The notes under the pieces: generated by a model
Told to the model about the DNA's origin: nothing
The model's database searches: none
What the model saw: only the letters and a program-made list of their open reading frames with translations
NCBI GenBank assembly: GCA_025602905.1
Contig: JAHLKI010000028.1
Location: forward strand, 62,001 to 126,000
DNA: 64,000 nucleotides
Source of the DNA: Phlyctochytrium arcticum
Lineage: Eukaryota > Chytridiomycota > Chytridiomycetes > Chytridiales > Chytridiaceae
Direction: 5' to 3'
Translations under genes and position numbers: made by a program
Shown: positions 45,582 through 55,128 of the stretch, piece by piece
Numbering within the stretch: the stretch's first letter is position 1
Layout of the letters: each line of letters begins with the position of its first letter

Positions 45582-48500
45582 ATGTCTCGGAAAGGAAAGG
45601 AACGAGCGACATCACCACCACCAACAACCCATAAGCGTCATGACCCCTCTCTATCTCCGGGCTTTGGGGAGGAAGAAATTGATTTGGCGATGCAGAGATC
45701 CAGAGAAGGTATTCATGTGATATTTCACTGTTCTCTGATGATCCATTTCTCACTTGGAATGTCGCAGAATTTCGTCGAGAGGCAGGTCAGTCATCAGCAA
45801 CAACCGGCCAAGGTCAGCAAGGTTCGTCCTCCGGCATCCGCAAACGAAGAAAATCAGTTTCTCCTGAGAGCATTGGAAGCGACAGAGAAAGGACCCCACC
45901 GGAACAAATCAGACGTGGAGATATCTTGATGTCCTCGCCCTATGGACAAGCCGATCCGCTATCTCGAATTGGTGAGTTGATAAACACTTTTGACGTTGAC
46001 ACTTTATTGCGCAAGATATTGACTGGGCATTTCACTTTCCAGTCAACCGACCGCAGAATGAATGTTTTTGTCGTCTGCTGGATCCAGCGGTAGACGAGAC
46101 GGAAATCCCCACCCATAGCCGCGCAAACTTTGCCAAATGTCGCTTCAAGGGTCGTCCGAAAAGTGAGGTTGCTGTGAAACGAAAAGAGGCGAACGAGAGA
46201 CAAGTGCAAGTTCTCGCTCATTCGGAGATTAACACTATAGTCGATGAGTCCAGTCCATCAACACCCAAAAAGAAACGCATCGTTGGCAAAAGGACAAAGA
46301 GAGAAGAAGTCTCTTTGAGCTTGCGCTTTGGGAATATTACAAACCGGACACGCCACAAGCGCCCAAGGAGAAGGGCCGCAAAAAGAAGGGCGGCACAAAG
46401 CAAGGTCGAAAGACAACGGGAGGCTCAGGTGGCGATGGCGATGGTGGTCCTGATGATGATGCTGCTGATCAAGATGGAGATGGGAGCAACGCCATTTTTG
46501 CCATCAAGATTGGGCTCGCGCCAGTCGAAGGAGGTGATGCTACTAGGAACGGAATCGCTCGCCATGATCAAGTCGTGGATGTCCTGCGCGACGCGGTTAA
46601 AAGGTAAGCAATCCAAAGATACTTTTTAGTCACAATTGATCCTAACCCAACATCTGTTGCAGATACAACCAGATCCTCTTTGAGGGTCATCACCTTCTGA
46701 CCATTTATGCCTTGATACAAATGACCAAATCCAAACGGGATCTTCCGTTTACATCGGTAAAGGACCTTTCCTTCCTGGTGCAAAAGTGCTATCAAGCAGT
46801 CTCCACCATCGGTGAGCAGCATCCCAACACCGACGCCTCCGTATTTCATGACATACGACTGTTGGAAGCTTTCCAAATGTATTGCCAAAATCGTCCACAA
46901 AATCTGCCATGGGCGGATCGCAGAGACATCGACAATGCCCTGACGTATGGAGCGATCTCGCATGCGGAGTCGACGAGAAAGCACGTTGTCATGCATTTGG
47001 TCGAACGGATAACAAGATATTTCACTATACGCCTAGACTCCGAGTTGGCCGAATGTGCGGACCTTGCGGGGAAGTGGATGCCCTCCGACTGGAAGTTTTT
47101 GGCCAAGCGGATGGCCAATCGTTTGACGTACAACGAGGCGCAAGCCTTTGTTCTGGCCCAGGCAAACGGAGAAGACCCTCCCGCAGTACCGAATTGGAGT
47201 AAGCCGTCAAAAGCCGAAGAAATTTTGGGGAAAGGCCGTGTCACCACAGCAAAGAGGAGAAGCAAAGATTCCATCAGGCGCGCAGCACTGATGGGAAATA
47301 CGTTAGTTTGCGACAAGGTTTTCCAAATTTTCAATGATATCGCCGGACGGGTAGAGAGGGATGACCGAACCGCCCTTCCGATTTGCCGCTCAAAAATGGG
47401 TGTGGACTCAAAGTGGGGCGCATCATACTTGGGGATTCACATATTCATGTTGCGAACGTTGGAAGCACTTGGTCAGGCCACATCTTCTGGCGCAGGATCA
47501 GGCAGTTCAGCACCCAAGGAACGAGCGATCAAAAGAATCTCTCGGGCGTGGGCCATTCGTGGTGTCAAAGATTTGCTACGAAAAGAAGATGGGACCACTG
47601 TTGACATCTCGCGACGAGCTGTAAGTCGCCTGGCCGCGGCCCTACAGCGAGCCGTGAAGGATCCGAATTCACGAATTTCCGATTCTTTGTCAAAGGGCAT
47701 CAGTCGCGGCAGGCAGAAGCACCGTCGCGCGGAAATCTCATTGGATTTGATCACCAAAGCGCGCACAGTAGCCCAAGCAACCCAAAAGGCCATCACGGAC
47801 GGCACTTTGATGGAGCCAAGTTGGAAATAAATGTTGGTGCAAAGCAAAGCAAAGCTTTGGACCCTATTGCCATTGTCGCATTTCGCTCCCCAAAACATGC
47901 AAATCGATACCAAGGATTTGACCAGCCTTTGGCGCCGAATCGACCCATCAGTAGGCAAAAGTTATAATGGTCGAAATGTGCCACCCGGCGCCTGGAAATA
48001 CGGGATTTGGATCGAGTCATTCAAGTTGGACCGTTTGCGGGGGATTCAAGTCCCTTATTTTGAAGCCTGGTAAGTCATTTCCGGTATCGACTGTCACTAC
48101 TGCAGAGCACTAAACCGCAGATTCTTTTACTATATCAGTTTTGCTCGCCCGCCGCAATCCCAGAATCGGTTTTTTCGGTTCTTCATGGAGGCGGATGGGC
48201 ATTCGTGCTCATTCCTCTGCGATCGGCCCGCAAACCCAAACCCAACCTTACTCACACCGGCTAATGTCAGAATGGATTCCAACACGATTTTCAAGTCTGT
48301 AGACCCGGGAGAGACTGACATCGTGATGGTTTACAAGCCCGATCTCGTTTTCAATCCAACGGACCACAATAGGAAGGCTACGATGCCACACTTTGTAGTG
48401 GATTGTGACTCCCGGAACATCATCGCCGCTTTACCCAACAAGGCCGACGCGCGTAAACAGATGCGCCAGCAGAGTGGGCTGCGGACAACCCACGTTTCTG

Positions 48501-49312
48501 GTGCCGAGTGGAGACATCTTGCGGGGTACAACCTGAAGAGCAGGCTCAGGGAAAAGAATATCTCTGCCGAAGTCAAAACGATTCAGACAAATTTGGGAAG
48601 CGGCAAGACAGCCTCTCTCCAAGTGTTCCAAGCGTACTCACGGCAGACCCTCTTCCATTACGACACCCTCCGTGAAGCTCATAGCCAAGAAGCTGCCTGG
48701 CGATTCTACACCTATATCCGCCGGCAGAAGGCCCTGCACAGCATAGCTTTGAGGGTCAAGGGTCCCGAAAACAGCAATAAACCGCGGAATGAGATTGTGA
48801 TTGCTTTCGGGGCAGGTCAGTTCGCAGCCACCAAAGGTCGACGTGGAGCACCGACCAAAACAATCATCAAGGCTCTGAATATGGACATGACGGTTGTGAT
48901 GGTAGACGAGCATCGAACATCCAAAGTCTGCTTCAAGTGTCGAGTATCATCCCCTCCCGTACCCATCAGTGACGATACCGCGTCTCAACAACCGTCTCAA
49001 GAAATTGTGGTGGCATTTGAAGAAGAAGACTTCGGGTTCGGTGAGCTTCAAGAAATGGAGGGCGACGACGACGCCGACGACAACACGACTACAGAAGTCA
49101 AAGAAAACCAGAAATGGGACTTGCGACCAATGTACGAGACGGCGGGTGACAAGACAAGCTCTGAAATTCACGCTGTTCGACATTGCGACAGATGTCACAC
49201 TACGTGGAACCGCGACGCTTGTGCCTCAGGCAACATATCCTTTGTCTTCTGGCATGAACGTTGCAACGGTAGTCGGCCCCTAGGCTTCCTTCGTACACGT
49301 TCCACTTCTTGA
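45582..49312 (+). CDS. Fanzor, eukaryotic TnpB-like RNA-guided nuclease
   Basis: Proposed exons: 45582-45708, 45768-45971, 46043-46203, 46254-46603, 46663-47767, 47855-48069 and 48139-49312 (about 1,111 residues). The N-terminus is Ser/Lys-rich and basic (KRRK, RKKKGG), nuclear-type. The middle is helical (WEYY, HDQVVDVLRDAVKRYNQI, EEILGKGRVTTAKRRSKD). Then come the family motif LLPLSHFAPQNMQID and the RuvC region: Asp in FKSVDPGETDIVM (48302-48304), FGAGQF...KGRRGAPTKTI, the rearranged Glu in MVDEHRTSKVCFKC (48908-48910), zinc ribbon CFKC ... CDRC, and Asp in TTWNRDACASGNI (49214-49216). About 80 acidic residues separate the cysteine pairs, unusually long. An in-frame TAA (47828-47830) must be removed by an intron with a poor acceptor (47768-47854), or the gene is broken there. 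Fanzors of Spizellomyces and other eukaryotes are known RNA-guided DNA endonucleases. Confidence 0.88.
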
Positions 49313-49626
49313 TTGGTTGTCTTTATTGTTCACTCTCCTCTTACAATCCCCTCATTCTGATTCCGAGCATCCCTCGGAAAATTGGAGAACTCATCCATCC
49401 ACATCAACTCCAAAAGTAAACCCATGTTTTATCCTGTCTTGTCAAAGTTTTCAATATCATTCTCTCAGTTCAAAATTGAGTCCTGTCTTGGTTTTCTAAA
49501 GTTTTCAATATCGTTCTCTCACTTCAAAATTGAGTCCTGTCTTGGTTTTCTAATTTTGTATAAGTTTCAAAACGTCTGAATCTCGGCTATCTTGACTGCA
49601 CTACTTGAATTAGCTAGCATACAAGG
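49240..49626 (+). ncRNA. Candidate Fanzor guide (omega) RNA region
   Basis: In known Fanzor and TnpB loci the guide RNA overlaps the 3' end of the nuclease gene and extends past it to the element's right end. The 314 bp between the Fanzor stop and the end of the neighbouring transporter remnant has no ORF, carries a 54-bp tandem duplication, and holds small hairpins (CTCA...TGAG around TTCAAAATT in each unit). The location is predicted from that precedent only; neither its ends nor a guide segment can be fixed from sequence alone. Confidence 0.3.
49446..49553 (+). repeat. 54-bp tandem duplication in the Fanzor 3' flank
   Basis: Two abutting units, 49446-49499 and 49500-49553, differ at only two positions. 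Each begins AGTTTTCAATATC and ends CTTGGTTTTCTAA. A partial third copy of the unit's end (TCCTGTCTTG) lies just upstream at about 49433-49442. Confidence 0.9.
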
Positions 49627-49709
49627 CTAGTTCACTACAATCTCAGAGTGTGGAGGTGATTGTCCTTGCTCATGGTTGGCTGTCCGGTCGTTAGAGACGG
49701 TGATAACTG

Positions 49710-50490
49710 TCACATCTCTCTTCTCATGGCCATGCTGAGACCCAAGTGCCGTTGAAGAATCCGAGCGAACCAATCCTTGCTCCTCCAAAGTGTTGGGATC
49801 AGTGACAGTCTTGTCGACATCCATCGCATCGCTTGATCCACATTTCGAAGCCCAGAAAATCGGTATACCATAGCACTGACGATAAGCATCAGCATAAATG
49901 TCGCAATGATAACAAAGCCTATCGTGTCGGAATTCTCGCCTACTCCCCCAACTACATCCCAGATGCCTCCTGATAGCTCATACTTTTCACCCACAATGCT
50001 AAGAACCTGAATGATTCCCACAATAAAGGCAATCAGGACTGACAAAAGGGTAACGATAAAGTTGTAGTAACGCTTCTTTGCGGGGTGGATATTGGCCCAT
50101 GCATACACTGCCAGCTGGATACATGAAAGATGATGAGAATTGCGATTAGGGTGGAACCGACACCTGCAACTTACCATGGCAATCCCGTCCATTGTGTCAA
50201 TCAGTGTCATTCCAGCTGTAAAAAGTGCAGGGAGAAACAAGACCAGACCCAGCGGCATTCCACTACCCGCGTGAGCAGCACTGATGGCTAGCAACGAAAT
50301 TTCAGTAGCTGTGTCAAATCCTAATCCGCTGAGGTACAATAGATGAATGAATTCCGGCAAGATAAACAAACGAGGGGAATGACTTACAAGAGCAGTCCGA
50401 GAGGATACATTTTCCAAGGAGCATTGATGAAATTGTAAACCCACCGGAACCACCGACCGATGGACTGAGAGCAGATTGTATAGGGAGATG
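49710..50490 (-). pseudogene. 5'-truncated nickel/cobalt transporter (NiCoT family)
   Basis: The C-terminal half of a high-affinity Ni/Co permease. Segments: RWFRWVYNFINAPWKMYPLG, then after an intron GLGFDTATEISLLAISAAHA (the family's LGFDTATE signature), LFLPALFTAGMTLIDTMDGI (second signature), then after another intron YAWANIHPAKKRYYNFIVTL and transmembrane helices to MVYRFSGLRNVDQ. The N-terminal half, which should hold the metal-binding HX4DH motif (HAxDADHI), is absent. Only about 330 bp separate this fragment from the ATG of the divergent neighbour, and no frame there resembles NiCoT. Past the last helix two frames compete: one stops at 49710, another stays open to a stop at 49627, another hint of decay. 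It cannot encode a working transporter as seen. Confidence 0.65.
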
Positions 50491-50714
50491 GCCCCACACT
50501 TGTTTTCCACACAATGTTGGCGTACTTTCTCCAGCTGCAATTTCAACCCCCACATATGCCGTCGTGCCATCTCGGTCTGGGTCTGTCTGTCACGTCCCGT
50601 CCGGATCGTAGCGGATCGCCTTCCCAATTGTCGGGATCTTCAACCCGATCATGAAGGAGCGCGACGCCGCCGCCGGGATGGAATTTTGAATTTGTCATCG
50701 AATTTGCGCAGCAC

Positions 50715-50723
50715 TATATAAAT
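50715..50723 (+). promoter_or_regulatory. TATA box of the acyltransferase gene
   Basis: TATATAAAT, 104 bp upstream of the ATG at 50819. Confidence 0.55.
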
Positions 50724-50818
50724 CCCGACGGCAGCTTCTTGGGACAGAAAGGCCTTGAAGAACATTGTCCTTCTCCCAAAAGCTGCACTTTGGCCACCGG
50801 CTGCCAACCACCCTCGCC

Positions 50819-52638
50819 ATGGCACGAACCGTGTGCTCCGCCTTCAGGCAGAATGGCCCCATTGACGAAGAGAATCAGCAGCAGCAGCAGCCTCCAGACA
50901 CCCATGGCGCTGCTTCCGACGAAACTAGCCCATTATTGGGACGAAGAGCCGTAGCTGCTACCAATGCCGAGCCTGTTCCCAACGTTGCCCCGGCCAAGCC
51001 TGCTCGTCTGCTGTATTTAGATCATATTCGAGGACTCCTGATGATTTTTCAGTCTATCGATCGTACGTTTCAATGCTCTTCTCTCGCATCATAACCAACC
51101 CCCACTCACCAATACGTTACTGTGTATATGGTAGATTCACGCGGGATGCTTTCACGTATCAATATTCCTCACGAAGAGTGGTGGAATATGCCGGATTACA
51201 AGGGCAACCTGTACCATTGGTTTGTGCGATTTCTCACTGCTCTATGTGCACCAGGTCCGTACTCCTCATTCCCCTGAAGACTATGATCTTTTGCTAATAA
51301 CATGTTTTATGGCAAATAGGGTTTATGATGACGATGGGATGCGGAATCCTTTTGTTTACAATGAGTCGTCGGAAACTGGGCTGGAAATGGAGCTCAATTA
51401 TCAGGCATTTCTTTATTAGAGGACTCGTCCTGGTCATTGTCAACTTTGCCATGACTGCCGGTAAGTGTTCTGCACCATAGTAGGATCAACAAATCACTGA
51501 CAAAGTGTAGGTTATGGAATCTTGTTGACGGTTCTTTTTGCGCTCGGCGTAGACATGTTCCTGGGCGCTTGTATATTAGCCCTAGAGACGGCGGCCACTG
51601 AACGTCTGGCCGCAAAGTTAGAATCCCGCAACCCCGATGCCGACTCGGCTGCCTCTGACCCCCACAAAAAGGCCGCCTTTGTTTCCATCTCCTTCTACGC
51701 CCTCTTTGCTGCCGTCATTACTTCTCTGTCCAGCATCTACACCCCTACACCAGAACATACCGCCGACAACTACAACATTGTATGGAGGACGCTGTTCTTG
51801 CCCTTTCCCAAAAATGACAAATCTGCCGTTTATGACTTGTACCCGCCCGTGCCGTGGTTGGGCATGGTGCTGTGGGGCATCATGCTGCAAAGGCTGATTA
51901 CAGTTTTGAAGCTGCGATCGCGGGATACTGCCATTCTGCACCTGGTCAGCCTCCCTTTCACTCTAAAACTTTCTTCCTCATTGAATTATTAAATCTCGTC
52001 TAATCTTAGGCACTGGGAACCATCCTGTGGATTATATTCATTCCCGTGCGTCTCATAAACGGTTTTGGTAACATCAATCCTGGCCAACTGCACCCCAGCC
52101 CCCGTCACTCATTCATCAACTTCTTTAATCTCACAAAGTATGTCTTTGCAATCTTTGATTTACAAAAGAATCGTTGAGCTCATGGAATCGTTTAGGTACC
52201 CACCATCCATTGCGTACACGACCTGTACCATCGGAATCGTTCATCTTCTATGTGCATTCTTTATTACCGCCGAGATCAAGTTGAAAAACACGGCATGGTC
52301 ATCGCCCAAGAACCCTTTGAACGTCTATGGAACGTCCGCCTTCTTCTTTTGTAAGTGTTTTCCTCTGAAATCCAAAAGAAAAGAAAATACTCACATTTGG
52401 CGCAGATCTGTCACACTTTTACGTTTATCAGGGTATGGCAGTACTTCTTCGCCTTGTCGGCGCACTGCCCGAAAACAAGAATGGCCTCGGCTTCGGGGGC
52501 GACCAAAGCGGAAATCTGCCCGACCCCTGGTACTGGCTGACCTGGGTGGTCGGTCTGGCCATTCTGTACCCCATGTGTTTTTTCTACGGACGTTTCAAGC
52601 AGAGCCGCTCACCTAATTCACTCTGGAGATTGTTCTAG
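50819..52638 (+). CDS. HGSNAT-like (DUF1624) membrane acyltransferase
   Basis: Polytopic membrane protein related to heparan-alpha-glucosaminide N-acetyltransferase. Start MARTVCSAFRQNGPIDEENQ (50819). A cytosolic leader (poly-Gln; ETSPLLG, a dileucine-like sorting motif) precedes RLLYLDHIRGLLMIFQSID, the conserved D-x-x-RG(L/I)xx block of this superfamily. After introns come HSRGMLSRINIPHEEWW, a His-containing segment in the position of the family's catalytic His, HWFVRFLTALCAPGFMMTMG, FFIRGLVLVIVNFAMTAGYG, ILLTVLFALGVDMFLGACIL, a luminal or cytosolic loop, PPVPWLGMVLWGIMLQRLIT, LHLALGTILWIIFIPVRLIN, KYPPSIAYTTCTIGIVHLLC, YLSHFYVYQGMAVLLRL and WVVGLAILYPMCFFYGRF. About ten helices. Fungi lack heparan sulfate, so the acceptor is unknown. 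Stop at 52636-52638. Confidence 0.8.
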
Positions 52639-52799
52639 TTGATTTGTAGTTTAGAACTGGTGCGCGCCCACACAAGAGTATTTACATTATTTTTTGGCCA
52701 ACTATAGAGTACACATGACAATCTATCTTCTTTCTGGCTCACATTCACATATTAAATTTACTATCAGAGGGATGGGCTGGGAGGGCTTTGTCTTGTATT

Positions 52800-54673
52800 T
52801 TACATGGCGACATGGAGGGGTTTCCCAGCCGGTGGCTCCCTCGCTCTCGTCTTGGCGGGATTCTCTTCTGGTTGCTGCTGATCAGGCGGTCCAACCATAT
52901 CTCCAGCCCCTCGTGGAGGAAGAAATTTGCGTCGTGACGATGTCCCTGGCGACGCAATAGATGTCACATAACTATTCTCCACTGCAGACTGTCCACCATA
53001 TCCATGGGGTAAAGCCGCTTTCCGGCTCTTGTTGGCCAATCGATTCACGTCCCCTGCACTGGCCATATTGCTGATATTGTTGTTCAAATTAGGTCCTATG
53101 CCCACCATTCCCATAGGTGTCTTGTCGTTGTTGTTGCCCTGATTGTCGCCTGCCGTGTACGGGTACGATGAAGCGGGCAACGACGCGGGTGTATACCAAC
53201 TATCGGCAGCTGGGTTGCGGGTGAGCCGGTCATTTGAGGTATTGGTAGTGTAGCCACTATTAGAGGTGGGGGGTAGCCGGACCGAGTCACTAAACGTGTT
53301 GGCGTATTTGGAGGAGAGGGAGTTGGTGAGCGGGAGCACATTGTTGCCAGAGGATGGGCGAACACTTTCTGTTTCCGGCTCGATGGATGACATGAGCGGA
53401 ATATTGGAGGTAGGGGAGATGACGGGGGCTCCGCCCGTCTGTAGAGATTTTGCCCTGGTGTATACAATGCCACCCAAGAAAGCTATGAAACGGTCCGGCG
53501 TTAGTTTAACTTTTCCATTTTGAGTCCAACAAAGAAAGAACCAACCTAAAATGACACCTGCTACACCCCCCGCCGTCACCGGATCCTGGAAAAACACCAT
53601 TCCAGCGACCGCAATCGGCAACTTATTGAGCGCCCCAACCATACTATACGTAGTCGAACTCGTGACGCGCATACACCACGCGGTCCCATAACTTATTCCA
53701 AAACTGCTGATGCCGCTAAGGGCAATTCCAAAAACGAGGCCGTAGAGCTCGCCCCGGTTGGGGTTGGGGCCACCTGCGGCGTCGGGGGCGAGGTACTGGT
53801 CGTAAAAGACTGAGATTTGTGACGACTCTACTAGTAATGAGCCGACCAAAAGGATGGGTATCGATAATAAATCTGGCAAAAGTTTTTCGGTTACACGGTG
53901 GGAATATGCTGGGGGAAGCATCAACAACTTACTATTATAAAACACAGTGTCAAATTCTTTGAATCCGACCTGCTTGATTTTGAATTTCATCAGGAGGGCA
54001 AACCCCGCTGTGGCCAGACAATTAAGCATCATCCACCCGTACGCCACGGCCCACGTAACCTGCAGCGCCGCAGCTTGTTCAGCAGCCGCATCCGTTCGCA
54101 TGGGCAAAACCGGTCCCCCCCTCCCCCGCTCCCCCCGTATGTTTCAACATCTTGCCATTGGCCAAGTCGGACCAGGCAGCAATCAGCGAACTGGCCACCA
54201 TCATGCTAAACGATAGCAGCATGGGCCGGGAGACGGCGGCACCCTTGAGTAGGAAACGCTCCGAGTAGGCAATCAAGATAATGGTGAGATTCTTAAAGAT
54301 GGTAAAGAGGGGTATGGAGAGATACTGGAGGGCTTTGGATCCCGTATAAATCATGGCTGCGAGCGACATGGATACACCCATCCCTTTCGCAATTTATATA
54401 TGAGTTTCCAATAGATCAAAATATTCAAATGACAAACAAAAACTTACATCGCTTGGCATCCTCAGTCCGGAAATTTCTCCGTTTAATCATGCCAAACATC
54501 CTAAACCCTTCGAGCATGGCGACGCAGACTGCCGATTGTATAGCGAGCAACAGCAAGTTCATCCGAAAACTGTAATTGGACAAGACAATCTTGTTGGTGA
54601 CTGTCATGAGGATGGAGGAGAGGCAGTAGGCCAGGATGGCGAGGGCCACGGGATTAACGTGGGCCGTCACCAT
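52800..54673 (-). CDS. VRG4: Nucleotide-sugar transporter, GDP-mannose (Vrg4) type
   Basis: Golgi transporter bringing GDP-mannose in for glycosylation. Start [20 protein letters not shown] (54673). Segments: [60 protein letters not shown] (FKNLT is the Vrg4 nucleotide-binding motif), [56 protein letters not shown] (after intron removal), and [20 protein letters not shown] (second signature, GALNK). Two oddities. At 54114-54136 G-tracts on the coding strand break the reading frame between [11 protein letters not shown] and [12 protein letters not shown], which could be a missed intron, an assembly error in the homopolymers, or a real frameshift. And the C-terminal tail, about 230 residues after the last helix, is Asn/Ser/Pro-rich, far longer than usual. 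Ends HVAM. Confidence 0.83.
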
Positions 54674-55128
54674 GCTGCTTTTCGTTCAAGTTGATTTTGC
54701 GTTGGAGGGAGGAGTATAGGTAGATAGATAGCTTCCAAAGAGTTGCCCGTTGAACGTCAAAATGCCTCAATTGACGCACCGATCCTCGCAATGGCCGTCC
54801 CCGCTGTCTGTGAGCATCCGCCTTTTGCCAAGAGACTGTGTGTATAGAGATTCCGTGCGGGTGATCTGTGGATGATTATACGGTCCGTTTGTCGGCTGTG
54901 GTGGTTGGTCCGCCGCGAAATCTGTGGTCAAAAACGCGCTGCTGCGCCAACTTCGAGCTCCGACCGGTTTTTGTTCCATCTCGCGGGGCGCGGCTTCGAA
55001 AATGGGCGTGAAATTGCACAGAAAGAAAACGAAACCAAGAAGAATATTCTTATGAGATTTCAAAAACACACACATGGCAAACAAACAAAAAAATAATGTA
55101 GAGAGAAAGGAAACAAGAGCAAAACAGA
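54674..55128. other. Intergenic between two minus-strand genes
   Basis: Promoter of the transporter gene and 3' flank of the first FOX2-like gene. No coding sequence supported. Confidence 0.45.

Noticed and set aside
46163..46240. Alternative Fanzor intron GTGAGG...CTATAG
   Set aside because: Good splice ends, but removing it keeps the frame that runs into Arg/Met-rich nonsense (after EEVSLSLRFG). The intron 46204-46253 instead opens the FELALWEYYKP frame that links to the rest of the protein.
47831..48073. Separate small gene starting at the ATG at 47831
   Set aside because: It is in the same frame as the preceding Fanzor exon, encodes the conserved LLPLSHFAP...ID block and splices directly into the RuvC exon, so it is part of Fanzor.
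49446..49553. CRISPR-like array
   Set aside because: Two abutting 54-bp units with no spacers; a tandem duplication, in a eukaryotic genome.
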